Positions 1-13,800 of a stretch of 64,000 nt of DNA are shown one piece after another (the stretch's first letter is position 1; each line of letters opens with the position of its first letter). Below the pieces are notes generated by a model. The model was not told the origin of the DNA and ran no database searches. It saw only the letters and a list, made by a program, of their open reading frames with translations. The stretch lies in assembly GCF_000006565.2 (NCBI RefSeq), contig NC_031478.1, forward strand, positions 541,874 to 605,873. Reading direction: 5' to 3'. This DNA is from Toxoplasma gondii ME49 (taxonomy: Eukaryota; Apicomplexa; Conoidasida; Eucoccidiorida; Sarcocystidae). The translations under genes were made by a program, and so were the position numbers.

Positions 1-3000
1 TCTCGCCGGCTTCTTTGTACAATCGCCGTACAGACACAGGAAGCCGCCCTGCAGGAGCAGTATCGAGTGGGACACCCGATAAACAGCAGCAACAGGGTGT
101 AGGTTTGCGCGGTCCGGAGAGCGCACGTCACCTCGCGTTCCCCGACCTCCAGGAGCTGTACAGCGCCCTGGGCCTGCCGTGTCTGCTGCCGGAAGGATCT
201 CAGGTTCCTTCGGAGGTTCCCGCCGAAGCTCCGTTCCTTTCCAGTCAATTTCTGTCCCCAAACGCACTCAGCAGGCCTGTGAATGCGCCTCAGACAGCGG
301 CGCGGTCTGGAGGGCAGAACACTGTCTCAGGAGACCCTGGGGGAGTTGCAGCTTTCCTCGGGTTCTCAGGTGGGCACGAGTTTCTCAACGGAGGTGGGGA
401 GGGGGCACCCCCACCGGGCCTCCGAGCCCAAGCTTCAGGGCCTCGCGACGAGGCAGAGCGCGAAGAGAGCGCCGCAAGCTTCTTGGCCACTCTCGCAGAG
501 GTCGGCGCGGACGCGAACGGAGCGCTGGCGTCGAGAAAGGGGAAGCTGAGCGGGGCTGCTGCCCTCGAACTTTTTCTTCGAGCCGCGGCGGCGGTCGCCG
601 GCGGAAAGGGTGCCCAAGAGGGAGACAAGGTCGACGGCAACGCAAGACCAGACGGCTTCTGCGCACCGAACCTCAGCGCGCCGTCCCGCGGCTACGCGCC
701 ACCGGGGCCTGTGGGGGCCTCGACGCCCGCGCGGGTCAGGGGGTCGGGAGAAAAGCCCGGTGTGAGGACTGTCCAGAGTCAGTTTCAGGGTGGCCGGGAA
801 GTCTCCACTCGAGGTGCCTCTCATTCGAATGGATCGTCGTTCATGGAGAAGCGGCCGGGTGCCTATGGGAGCTCGCCTCTTTGGCCGAGAGTCTGTGTCC
901 ATGGGGTTCCTGGTGCTCATGCAGACGAGAAGGGCTCTGAGTCGTCGGGACGCGCACCGGAGGACCAATTGCACAAGGCTTGGGAGCATCTCGGCAAGGG
1001 CCGACAAGAGTGTTCTGCCGATCACTCTGGGTTGGCAATTCCGTCACCAGAGGCCCGCGAGGCTGCCTCGACCTCGACGGGGAGTCGGGGGAGACGGTCC
1101 AAGGCGTCGTTCGTGGCGAACACCCCAGATGTCTCGCGCTCGGGCAGCCGAGCTTCTGTGGTGAGTCCCGATTTCGTTTTGAGGGGAGGCGCCACCAGGC
1201 CGATGGTGCGCGTTGGAAGCAACTCTATCTTCTCCAACAGATCCGAGCGGAGCATGACGTCGCCGTCGAGCTCGCTGGCATCTCCGACCTCGCGGCCGGG
1301 CCCCGGAGTCTGGACAGTCTGCCAGGGGTCTTCCCCCGGGGCGAAGAGCACGTGGAGCACGTCGTCTGACGCCGGGAACACTGGCGGCAATATCAGTCAG
1401 TCCAGCTGGGGCAGCATAGTAAGCAACGCGCCCAGCATGAGCGCATGCATTTCGACTCTGGGCATTCCCGTGACTGGCAGCTCGCCGTGGAGTCCTGCTT
1501 CGTCTAGGGGCTGTGCGGATCTCCACACCAGCGCGTCGGCGAGTTCTTTCGGACTGTCGAGGGCGGAGAACGGACCTCAGTGCGGCGCGGGTACCAGTCG
1601 CGCCCGAAAGGGTATTCGATTGGGCGAGGTCCCTGCTGCTGGCTCGCGGCCGTCTGCCAAGACCCGGAGCGCTTCTTCCGGTACGCTCCTGCCAGGTGGT
1701 CGCCCCAAGAGGTCCGCGTCTCAACAGCGTCGCGGCAAAAAGGGGTCTGCGCTGTTGCACAAAGCTCACGGGCACGGCCCGGGGGAGAAGGCTGAGGGAA
1801 AGTGTGACTTGAGCTCGCGACGGGAAAGACGCAGTGCAAGCTGCGATGCAGATCTCCTTTGTCTGTACAGTGAAGAGGCGAACGCTAGAGCGGCGACGCC
1901 GGGACTCGGCGGTTGCGGCATGCGTCACGATGGCGAGACTCAGGCACAAGGAAGCTCTTACCGTTCTCGGAAGTTGTGTTCGGACCATGCCCCGCGTAAA
2001 GGGAAACAGGATGTCGCCGTCGCCAGTGGCGCGACAAAGAAGGCTTTGGGAGTGCCGAAGTGTCTGGATCAGTTAATCCAGGTGGTCGACGCGCAAGGCG
2101 TCGCGCCTTTGCTTCAGCGCCCTGGGGCCGAGACGAGTTTCGGAGAGGTTCTCTCGACCCTGTCACAACAGGACGAGTCGAGTCTCTTTGCGTCGACATC
2201 GCTGAACATGGAAGTTGCGAATCTAACCGGCGGCAAAACGAATTTGGCGTCGGCGAGCGGCGTCTCCCTCTCGAATCAAGGGTCGGCGGGCTTCCGGAGC
2301 TCCAAGGAGACTTCAGTCGGTTCCATGCAGCAGCTGATGTCGCCGAAGAAGTCGAGTGTGAATGCTGGCGGAGGCGGTGGAGGCCCTTCGCGGTGTTGTT
2401 TTACCCTGCCCGAGACCTCAGCGCCGGGGTCCCATCCGAATGGGCCACCTGCGGCCTTCGATGCTCCTTCTCCAACTGCGGTCCGCGAAGACGACCGCGA
2501 GATTATGAGCGTCATTGAAGGCTTGCCATCTCTTCCAGCTCTGTCGCTCTGGAGCGGAAACCCGGGGGCCGATGAGGCTTGCCGACGTGATGATCCTCGC
2601 ATTCCATCCCGTGTGGTGGGTGAGGTTGTCGCTGCAGGTGCGTTTTCGTTTCTCTTGAGAGGTCGAATGTGGTAGCGCATGACGATGAGGGTCGTGTTGA
2701 AATAGGTCACGTGCTAAACGGAGTCCCCCAATGTGTCCGAATGTGCTGAGTCCAGCCGGTATCGTCGCGTTTCCGATGAAGAACAGCAAGGTAGTTTCCT
2801 GCGACTAAACAAGGACTGAGGTGTGCTGTGGATTTCCAAATGAAGGCTGTACACTTGATTCGGTGGCAACTGCCTTTTTTTCATATTCCAACGGTTTAGG
2901 TTTTATTCCGCACCGGGCCGGTGTTATGGAGGAGCGCCCTGGAAGCGGATTGCAGCGAGTGAACGTCATGTGAGACTATGCGTGTTCCGCTTTTTTGCGT

Positions 3001-6000
3001 TCCAGGCGCGCTTCATGGCGGTGGTGCGGGGATTTTCAACGGGTCGAGTCACCCTGCACCAGTCCCGTCGGTCGAGTGGCTCGTCCAGCAGCGAAAGAAC
3101 CAAGACAGTCTGCTTGAGCAGTGCCGCAAGCACCTTCAGAGCCAGCCCCAGTTGTGGGGAGTGAATCTGGCATCGGCTAGTGGCGTCGCTGGTGCACCAG
3201 GCCTCTTCAGCCGTGGCGCAGGCCACACGTGCCAAGAGGCCGCCCGCGTCTCCTCCTCTGTGCCAGCAGGCATTTCTCCCCCTCAGCAGGCACAGCTAAC
3301 GAGTTCGAGCACTGGCGATGGGGCGGGCGCAACTTCTCTCAAGGACCCCGTCCACCAGACCGAGTTGTACAGCTTAATGATGAAGGTTGCGAACGAACTG
3401 GCTCTGGCGTCCCCTCAAAGCGGCGACGGAAGCACCCAGAGTCTCGTCCTCCCGGCCGACGGGGCCGCGGCGGGCTCGCGAAGAGACGCTTCTTCGCTTA
3501 CGCTGTTCTCAGGCGAAACCCAGCCGGGTCAAGATGAAGCCAAGGGCGGGGCTGGGCCGCAGCGTCCGCCAGGTCTCGGCGAGGCCCCCCTTGGTGTGGA
3601 CCACAGTGGAGAGATACCTGGCTTTTTATTGTCCTCCAGCCGCTTCGACGCGGGAAGTCTCTCCGAGGCAGGCAAGACCCTTCCGGGTGCCGCGTCGTTC
3701 GACGTTCAGAACTCTCTATTTTTCTGCGGGAACAAGCAGGGCCCAAGCAGCGACCCCTTTGCGATGTACTTGGGCGCACCGGGCCCTGTCGCCGGTCCGA
3801 ACGGGCGACCAGGCACTATAGGCGAAGGCAGTTCAGGCCGGGGGCGCCTCTCGGATCTGCGTGCGAGTGTGGGTGGTCATCTGGACGCCTTGGGCGAGGA
3901 GCGGCTGACTCGGGGCCTGTCGGGCGGGATCGCGGACGGCGCCGGTCTGTCAGGGCCGACGCGCGAGAGCGTGGTGGCGGCGTGTCTCTCCGCCCAGAAG
4001 GCCCGCTCCGAAGCGCTGCGGGGACGTCCCGGCGCAGACGCGGGGGCGAGTCTCAGCGGTAACGGGGATATCGATCACTTGCGAGGTTTAGTCGAGAGGT
4101 GGGTCGGTGTCAGCGAAGTTGCGAATGCGAAACAGGCAGCAGACGCTGCGCCCGGTGCTCTAAGCGACTGTACAGGAGGTGCCAGAAGTGCCGGGACCAT
4201 TTCCGGTGACGAGCCGCGGTCTCACGGGGGCGTGCCCCGCCCGAGCTCAAGTGGCGCCCTCAGGGACGGCGTGAACAAGGACTTGGTCGAGTCGGACATC
4301 ACTTTCGGACCGTTTTCCACGAGCCCTGGACGACTCCAACCTTTCCATCAGACGAAAGCCAGAGACGAAGTGGACTCTGTGTGTCGCCAGCGGCGCGTGG
4401 GGCTCCCCGGAGTCGAGGCACCGGCTCCACAGCTGACGTTTGGTAGAGGGACAGCGGCTGGACTAGGGCGTCTGGACGAGCAGTCTCTGCGTGCAGAGTT
4501 GAATCGATTCCCGACCGACATTCGAGAGTTGCTTCTAGGTCACCTGGCAGCTGCCAAAGGTTCTGCTTCGGGGCGCGACTTGCGCGAGGGATGCTCCTCG
4601 CTGGTGCGCGCCTCAGTGTCTCTTCCGTATAACCTCGAGAAGGCTCAGAGCGGGTCGGGGTGCCCCCCCATGAGTTGGGTCGTGCCTTCTCAAATCAGCG
4701 AAATGTCGACCTTAACAGGCCTCCCGCACAACTTGCTTCAGAGCTTCATGTCCGAGACGCCGCCCGCCGGCGACGTGGCGGTTCGGTCGGCCGGTAACTC
4801 AAACGGCTTGCCTGGACACCTCCCTTCGTCTGTGTCCCTCCCCGAGCTCTATTCCGCTGGATCGGTGTCAGGTCCCCAGGCTGAGGCGCTCCACGCCGTT
4901 GTCGCCAAGTCCAAGGAGATGCGCTGGCTCCAAGGACTCGAGACGTTTCTCGAACACCAGGCCAAAAAGGGAGGCGGCAGTGCACCAGAGGCTATGGTTG
5001 CGGCATTCGCCGCCGCGGGTGCTGTTGTGGGGCCCATGCTCGGCGGGTCGGGCTCGGAGACAGCAGCACTCCGAGGGCGCCCCGGGGACGAACCCGCGCC
5101 GGCGCGTGGCGGAGGCCGCATGGGCCGTGTCGCCACTGTCCCCGCGGACCTTGACACTTGCGCCACACCCGGTACGAATAAAAGACCGGGTGCGAATGGA
5201 GATTTCAATTCGGTGACCAGCAGTTTGTCCTGGTTGCGGGCAGGTCTAGGAAACAACAGCGAGACCGGGAACGGGCGCCGAGGAACTTTCTCGGCGGCCC
5301 CAGGTAAAAAGAATGCAGGCCCTGATCCGTCGCGACCAACTACCAAGGCTGGCGATGATGGTAAGGAACGATTTGTGTCAACGGGAAAATCCAGAACTGC
5401 AGGGGAGAAACGTGGTGCCCTTGACGCTGACTGTTAACGAGCGACGATTCGTGAACTTGTCAGCGTAACGTAGGAACGCGCGTCTATTCGTTAGGTTGCG
5501 AGTTCAATACCAATGAATAAAGCTGAGAATGTGGCAGTAGTTCACCTCATGTGGGGGAGTCTGTCACTATTTTCGTAGGGTGTAAAATCCAGGACTTGTA
5601 GCTGCCTCAAGCAGTCCATTGGGGTGATGTTTACTTACAACAGTCATCAAGAGGACAAGACATGGGGGAAAGCGCTGTATGCCTCCATTCGTGCTTGCCA
5701 CTTGGGTGCGGTTGTCTCAAAAAGTGTCTTTCTTTCCGATCTGCATGTTGTGCGTCATTGCAGGTGTGGGCGGTCGACTTACTGCAGGAGAGGCGGCAAC
5801 CGGCGATGGCCGGAATGGTATTTCACGCTGCAGCAGCCCCAAGCCAGGCACTGCGGGTGGAAATTTCCAGGGCGGTGCGCACAATGGGCCGAGCGCGCAG
5901 CAAGGTCCGCAGTCCCGCCGGAAAGCTCCAAGGTAACTTGAGCCGACGATGAGTGAGATGTGGTTTCTCCAGGATCTGACTCTCGTAATATTTTCGGGCC

Positions 6001-6678
6001 CCCTTCCCATGTGTACGCGTGGAATTATACACGCGGCTGCAGGTGCATGAGACGGCTACATGTTTGGGCACGTAGACGCTCGTTTCGTCTGAACCCTGTC
6101 TTGTGGCTCCTGCGGTCATTTCAAGTGGGCTGTGAAACCTTGGGGTGTATGGTTAATTGCGCCTATCGGGACTTCGGAAGATAGCCACACATGCATATTC
6201 GGTTGTTCAGAGAAACGGATGAGAGTATTTGCGGTTTAAGGCGAAACATTCGGGGTGTGAACACGGCTCTTTGTCGCTCTTGGAGCTCGGTCTTAGCTCT
6301 TGGACTGAGTTGTTGGTTCCCTGGTGGACTGGATACCCTTTTCGTGGCGTGTCTGATGACTTGTATTTCTCTGTCACTCAACTGACGTGTCCAGTAGTCT
6401 TTAAGTGGGGCATTTTTCTGCGCTGTTGTCTAAGGAGCGTGCTGCTTTTGTTGGGGTAATACGCTCGTGAATCCGTTGTGTCGTTTCGCATCTTCAGGCC
6501 ATCCAAACGACAACGAGTGTTGATCCGAGCTTTAGCGTACGTGAAACAACGCCTCCGAGTCCTTGAGGGTGAGATGGCCCCGCTGCTGACGCAAACTGGT
6601 CTGGCTTCTGTTGTCCAGGACCATGCCCCCGCTCCTTCGTCGGCTCCCTCTCCTCCGAATTGGGCCCCAACCAGGTGA
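1..6678 (+). CDS. Large low-complexity hypothetical protein, 5' partial
   Basis: The frame is open from base 3 with no convincing initiator, so the 5' end lies outside the window. Proposed exons are <1-2637 (alternative donor at 2619, same phase), 3006-5360, 5764-5932 and 6498-6678. All junctions keep frame (phases 1, 1, 2) and the stop is TGA at 6676-6678. The visible part encodes about 1,779 aa. It is rich in Ser, Gly, Ala and Pro, with a short Gln run near the start and a Gly run near 2365. Two short charged helical stretches stand out: one just after the 3006 acceptor (EWLVQQRKNQDSLLEQCRKH) and one in the last exon (RALAYVKQRLRVLEGEM), both possible coiled coils. I recognise no domain, signal peptide or membrane segment. 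The composition is typical of coccidian-specific regulatory or scaffold proteins, but no function can be assigned. The exon chain is fairly secure because three independent phases agree. Confidence 0.72.
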
Positions 6679-9600
6679 CCTGGTGTCGGTGATGTCCCGG
6701 TGACCGGACCGGAAAGTTGAAGAAAGAAAGTGCTCTGAAAGACTCCTCCTTCTCCTGAAGTTACTGGATAAATGTCGGGGTCTATGTGGCTTTGCAGTTC
6801 AGGTTTGTCGAGCCACGAACGGTCGATGAAGGAACTGTTGGAAGAACCGTGGCAGACGAGCGCGTGGAAGTCAAGGCGCGGTCAGTGCAAGCTAACGTGG
6901 CGCGACGCATCATTCAACTTTTTTATAGCATTCAATGCACAGAAAAGCAAAATGGAAAGTGGAACGTTTGGATAGTCTTCCCGTTAGGGCTTTTTTTCCG
7001 TGCAAGGGGGTCACCATTTCACTGTAGAGTGAAATGATGTGCATCACGGTTGAATCCGAAGAGCAATGGAGAGCACAGCACTTGGCCACCCAGCCGAGCG
7101 CGGCAAGAACGTTCTCGCGGAGACCATCCGTTGCAGGAGCCTGTCGCTGTTGTCTATCTGAGGAGCTGATTCTCTAACTCATTCAAGCAAGGGCCAGGAG
7201 TGCGGCTTGTTGCAGACGACTCTCTTTCTCTCTCTGAGAGATTGTCGCAGTTCTCGAGAGTAGAGTATCTACTGCGCTGCTGTATGGACCCATGTTGCCG
7301 CTGTGTGGTGTAACGGCTGGAGCCCGTGCACCTGGTGTCCAAGTGAACTGTTCGTGATGGAGCTACCACCACTATCGATATGAGTCCATGCACACCAGGA
7401 CTCAATCCTGAATAGATACGAAAACTGGAAATCCAGTGCGCTGCTGATCTGAGTGTCGAAACACACCGGCGCCATAGCTGCAAGTTGTTGCGCCTTTGGT
7501 CTTGGGCCTCTTCATACCCAGGTGGGTGTATTTTGATGGGGGGAAACGAGATCGTCTTATCTGCGAACATACCCTGTGTGCTTTTCTCGTGCCAGAAACG
7601 GCTAGTGGTATCATTTTCCGCGGTTCACGGGGAAGTCGCCTTGTGGAGTTGCAGCCATGTAGCAACGAAGCCTCGGAGCGACAAATAGTAGGACGACCTA
7701 AACGCACGAGAAGTCCGAGGGTTGGGATAACCGTGTGTATGTTGCGTGTAGATCCCTTTCTGTGAAATCTAAAGGCTCATCCAACGGTGCATCCATGGGG
7801 GGAGTCATATGGAGAAGCCAGCGATTTCACAGCAAAATGCATTGTCGATCGGTCCCGCACACGGAAGAGACTCGACGATGTGGCATTTACGTTTAAACTT
7901 TACGCTGAATATGTTTCAATGTTGACTTGCTACAGATCTTGGGAGCGAAGACAAATTTAATATTTAACTCCGTTCATGTAAAACAAAAAACCTTTCACTG
8001 ACTGTATTTATGCCGTAGTTCCACGATCTAAGGGTGAAACTGAACATCCCGACGCAGAGTGGATTACCCCGCATTCGACGATTTCATAGTGTGCTACAGC
8101 GTGAAACACCGGTGTGGCCCAAACCAGTTCATCAGGTTTGTAACTGCTTTCGTGGGCACTCCCGTTTTCGCATTTTCGGCCCTTTTAAGTTAGATCTTCA
8201 CCGGAAGGACAGGGAGTACAGACAAGGCAGAGAACAGTTGAGGGCCAGATGCGATTGAAGGGTGACATTGGGAAGCGACAATATCGTGCGTTTGTTATCG
8301 GCCCTGTGTGTGGCCTGAATGTCGAAATATCTTTCTCTATATCTTCTATAATTTTTTTCGATGTCAGGTGGATCAACACGGTGTATTACACATGTTGTGG
8401 CATCGCGATTTCAGTGTGTAACCCTCTTCCATGATGTTCCTTTGCGTTTTGCTTCTTTTATCATGAAACGTACCTGCGTGGCTTGCGGACGTCAGTGCCT
8501 CAGAAGGCACTTGTTTCTGGCGGAAACAGTGAAGCGTGGAGTGAACATATGAGAGCCCTGGGTTCACCGTCTACTGTCGCCATTAAAAATATCGGGGGGT
8601 GGATGGGTTACTGAGCAACTTATTCGGGTAACGTTGTACCGTGCTACTGATTGCGGAACGCTGGTGCAAACGACAGCGCACAAGTGCCGCATTTCAGCGT
8701 TTTGTTTCACCCTTAACTGAAGCGTTTGCCGGCAAAAACTGAACTTTTCGCTTACAAAGAAATGGATCGCGACGTGTGGCATAGAGGGTAGTTTTGAACA
8801 TGCTGCCGTGTTGAGCTAGTTACAGGCAAGGCTGGTCGCATTGATGTACAGGGCCAGCGTAGTGTTTCTTCTACAGTCTTGAAAATGGTCTTTGCCATTA
8901 CAGGCGGGACAACGTGAGAACGAACAGTGTCATTCATAGAGGAGATGTCTCATCGTCTCGCACGTTCGCTGTTACCTTATATTTTGTCGATGCTATCTGA
9001 GTTCGTCTTTTGATTTTGGTTCTGCCGAGTTTCTAGGAAACATTTATTTCATACATAAATATATAGAACAAAACACAAAGGACGCATATTATGAAAAGCG
9101 GAGCTTTACTGAAGGAACTGACTTTCGCCTTCACCGTGTTTGGCATTCGTGCAGCGGCAACTTGTGGCGGAACACACCTCCCACTGGTTTTATTCGACAC
9201 CTTTTCCTTTTTTTAGCATGCGATGACACCGGGTATTAGTGTTTGCGACCATAGTAGTGTATTCTTGAAATACGAGTACGCGTGAGGTTCCCGGCTGTGG
9301 TGTCTGTAAGGATGGCCCGGGTGTTTCGTTTCCGCAGTAGCAGTATCTCTGGACACTGAATCCACGAGTGTGAATACTAGATTCGTGTTTGTATTTTCAC
9401 AACTCCCAATGGTCGAGGGCATGCGTGCATGGCCAAATCCACCAGAGATGTTCCGGGTTGCCGGATGCAAATGGAAGTTCGCATGACGACGCAGCTGAAA
9501 GGGCAGGGGGTTGAACAGGTCAAAGTTACACATCGATGTGCCCACGGTAGTTTTAGATAAATTGAGCGCTCGCGCAGGTGTTCCGCCGCCGCACCGATGC

Positions 9601-10849
9601 AGCCGGAACTCCAAGGGAGGTTCTACATTTCAGTAGACGCAGAAAAAAAAAGTGAAGTTTCTGCCGCGGCTCCATTAGTTACAGATTGTTCAGTGGTCGT
9701 GGCTTCATAAGTGAATCCTATGAGGCCATAAGAAAGCGCGGTTCATTGTGGACGCACCATTTCTGGGCAGCTGCAAAGTGCACCTCATAGTCAGGGACGC
9801 TTCTGCGCAGCAGGTGTGACATTCGAGCTGTACGATTGACAAATGGCTTTCGTGAAAACGAACATGCCACCACTACCACTCTTGTAGTATCCGCTGCAGC
9901 AGGCCATCGATTGCTTCTCGTCTGACATGTCTAGCTTCAATGCTACAAAGAGCACCGCTGTGTCAAAGAGTCGCGCTACCTTCACTAGAAGACATCCTGC
10001 TCCCCTTGAGTTCCCTACCAGTAGACCTTTGTTTATCTCACTGCGGCCATCTTACCATTAATGTAGCTACATGTGGCAAATAAACTTCTGCTGAGACTCC
10101 GGCGGCGCCACTTCTCGTCGTTCTCGCCAAGCTCTTGATGGTCACCTCGACACAACCGACAGCTTCGCGCAATAAATGGCCTTTTATGTCCAGATCGTTG
10201 TCTTCAACAGATACTTCGCATTCGTGGATCGACACGCGAATACATCCCATTGTTGTACGTGTTTTGATGACAGCAATCTTATGTGGAGTTACTGCCGCGC
10301 TGATGTCTGAGTGAACTTGCCATATGCAATAATGTTCGAAGGGGAAGAAATACCACGTGGCAGCGAAACGACACTGAGACAAGATGATACGTGCACAGCA
10401 TTCATTTTTGCTTACCCTGAGGGATAACGAACGAATTCCATGTTTGTAGAAGAAGTTATCATCGTGTGCCGTTCGTTCTGTTCACTCTCCAGAAGCGGCT
10501 GTGTGCATGCAGTGTCCCCTGCAGACGCGGTCGTGCTACAACTGTTAAGTTTGCGTGTGGAGCGTCTCGTTCGACGTGTGTCTCTTCTTTGTGCGACTGG
10601 TTTTCGCAGCAGCGTTTTGTCTGAAAACTTTGGCAAAGTCAACGAATCGAAATCTCTCCAGAGCGCTCTCAACGAGCAGGTTCCGGGGACTTTGGAACGC
10701 GCGTGTCTCTCCGCACTCTGTAAAAAAGCCGTGAGCCGGTGAGTTTAGCTGGTATCTCTGTCGAGCAGGCTATTTCCTCCTCTTTCGTGTGGTTTCATAG
10801 GGACTATGCAGGTGAATCCCTTTTCCAGGAGAATTTTGGGTCTGGAAAA
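6679..10849. other. Intergenic spacer between hypothetical gene and START-domain gene
   Basis: About 4.2 kb that is more AT-rich than the flanking exons. I find no gene I can support. It should hold the 3' UTR of the upstream gene and the promoter and 5' UTR of the START-domain gene. A strong donor (CCG|GTGAGT at 10738/10739) followed by acceptors at 10811 and 10828 suggests a short 5'-UTR intron just before the START-gene ATG. The upstream open frame that ends at this donor does not join in phase, so I treat it as untranslated. A minus-strand open stretch at 10038-10382 is discussed as a finding. Confidence 0.6.
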
Positions 10850-13800
10850 ATGCCACCTTACGGGGATCCCGAGAACGACCCCGTGGTGAGGCGTTTTCCC
10901 CGGTCCTCTCCTTACCAGTCAGCGGGCCTGTCCCCTGTCTCCTCTGCTTTACGTCGCTGTCTCTCAAGTTGCCGCGATCCTTGCCATGGGAAATTACGCG
11001 GTCGTTTCACCAGTTTTTCCAATGCCTTTCACGATGACAGGCTGAATTTGAGAGGATCTGTCTCGTGCTTTCTACCCTCATCGCCACCCAAAAACACCCA
11101 CCGGCACCGGCGAAGTATTTTTCACGGCTGGCGAGACGCTCGATCTCGTCAGAGTAATGAAGTAGCCTATCCCCATCAGTCGTTTGTGTCTCGTGAAAGG
11201 ACGAGCTCTGTGTCGCGTTTCTATACGTTGTTTTTCTGCCAGCTACTCGTTGCGGCGTTTGCATGTTGCTGCCTGTGCACGAGCCTTTCCGTCGAATGCT
11301 ATAACCTGTCACCGCCTGAGCCTCCGAAGGATCCCTCTCCGGTAAACCAACGGGAAAACTTCTCTTATTCTTCTAGTCAAAATCACTCGTCTGAGAAAAA
11401 TGACGGACGAGACCGAAAGCTGGCTCTTCATTCTGATCCTCCGTACTCGGCCACCGAGGCGAAAGGGAGATCCGCGGCTCCCAGCTCATCAGCTGGAAAC
11501 AGAAAGAGGAAACGGAGACGGGTCCCACCGACAATTTCGGATTCCGAGCTCGACAAGTTCCTCCACTTTGCCCAGGAAGTGCGGCAGGGTCGTGTTGACC
11601 ACGCATGGGAACCTCTCCTACAAGGCCCGCCTGTGACGGTATGGCGCAGGCTGATTCCCGGTGAGCTTCGGTAACACTCAAAGCAGGGTTACCGGATTGC
11701 ACTGGTCCTGCGAGTTCCACAGTTGCGCTTACTGGGTTATGCGTGGCGCACAGATAGTCGTTATCTGCACACTATTAGGCGTGATGGTTTTTGAGGACAA
11801 TACTGTTTGCCTTCTTGCGACTTTTTCGCAGTAGTTCCGCTCCAGGTCACCTGTCGTAACAGTTGCAGGGAGGCGCTAAGAGCACCTCTATCCTGGTGTG
11901 TGCTGTCGGCGTCTGCACCTCGAATCCATGGTGTTATTACAGTGTCTCCATTATTCCGTTACAACATGTGTTTCGTGTTCTTGTTTCTACCTCTCGCTTT
12001 ATAGACGAGGAACCACTTCGTCGCAGGGCACGACTGCAGCGCTACCCTACCTTTTCACGTGGATCGGCGTATCCCGTGTGTAGTCCATGACTCGCCTTGT
12101 CTACAATGTGCTGCCACAACGCAGGCACCAATGTGCACGACTACTTTGCCACAGGAGAGTTTTCGGATATCTCCGCATCGGCTTACAACACCACGTTCAG
12201 TCACCTGCCATTCAGGGCTTCGTGGGATGACTCGGTCGTCGAAATTCGCGTCTTGGAAGTGAATGCGGTGGAACACGGTAGTAGCACCGTGCCTGTTGTC
12301 GGCAGTCATGATAATACGCCCAGCGACGAGGCCAACTATGTTCGGGTGCGGGGCAGGAGAGACACGACTGCCAAGAAAGAAGCGGAGAACACGGAGGCAG
12401 ACGATGGGGTCGGCTCCCAGAAGAACCCTGAGGCCTCCCGTTCGGATTCGGACGACGATGTAGAGGAGATCATTTACTGGCGCGTGAAGCTGCCGTGGCC
12501 ACTCATCGATCGCGACTTTGTCTATGCTCGCCGCTTCCGCATGTACCCTGAGAGCCATGCCATCGTCTCGGTCCAACAGGCGACGGAGTCACCGCAGTGC
12601 CCCGAGGGGCCTCAGGCTGTCCGCGTGGAGAGTTACAATTCCACCGTGGTTCTTTTTGCGGATAACAACGAGAACGACATCAACAAAAAAGGTGTTTCCT
12701 ACGTGTTCTATCACTTCGACGCAAGCTCGTAAGAGTTTCTGTTGACTCCCTATACACGCCGCTCGTGTGGCATGTATGCGCAGAGCAGCACTGCTTCCCG
12801 AGAAGTAGGCGACATACTATATTTCCTTACTGCTGCTACTTCTCTAACTAGATGTCGAGCGCTAGCGGGTGCACAAGATGCGTCTAGGCATGGCTAGCCA
12901 GTCGACGAGAGAGCGGCGAGAGGGGTGACAAACTCAATTGTGGTCAATGAGTGCTTCTTGCGTGCGTGCAGGACACCCGTACCCCCGTGGGTGAAGAGCT
13001 ACTTTACTTCGCATACTTTACCCCGTACCATCGCTGCTCTTCATGACACAGCGAAGGCGCTGGTTGGGGACGACGGCACGATCGCGCCAGACGCATACGC
13101 AGATCTTCAGAAGACCTTGAAATTCCATGATGTTCATCGGGGAACGGACCTAGACGAAGAAGCCGACGAGGTAGGACCAGAATCATGTGACAACGAGAGC
13201 TGGAATACAGATACTATGGACGACTCTCGTGTGCATGGTGGTGAATCCAGAGGGTCTCCTGGAAGCGCAACAAATACGGGAGAAACAGAAAAACATCCAC
13301 CGTGTGCGGGCGACGAGGTTGACGATGGCTTCAAGAACTCACCTGAGGGTCAGCTCTCTGAATCCGAACCCAAAACGTCCAAAGCATTTAGACGGCCAGG
13401 AAAAGAAAGGTCACAGGACATCCACTGTAAGGAAAGTCGCAATCTCGGTGCCAGCTCTAAAGCTGGCCGCTTGTCAGAGGCGCTTGGTTCTGGGCGTGAC
13501 AGCAGCCAGGAGGTGTGCATAGAGAGCTGTCAAGGAACGGCAAAGCCGCAGAAAGACTACACCGAAGCGGCGAGTGTTTCTGATGAAAATGCTATTGCCC
13601 GCGCCTACAAGGAAATCTGGAAAGGCGCTCCTTGTTCCCCGACGTCGTTTGTGGCGGGAGCGGGGTGCGCGTACCCGCTGCACCCGGAGGCACGGTCAGG
13701 CTTTCGCGGCCTGATGGCATGCGTCGGTTCGTGTATGGGGAAAATTCGAGTCTACAGAGATAAGATGATGCATTCGCGCGTGGCGGCGATCCTGCAACGG

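Noticed and set aside
10440..10742. 100-codon open frame ending at a GTGAGT donor, as first coding exon of the START gene
   Set aside because: The donor is phase 2, but the following acceptors need phase 1 or 0. More likely 5' UTR.
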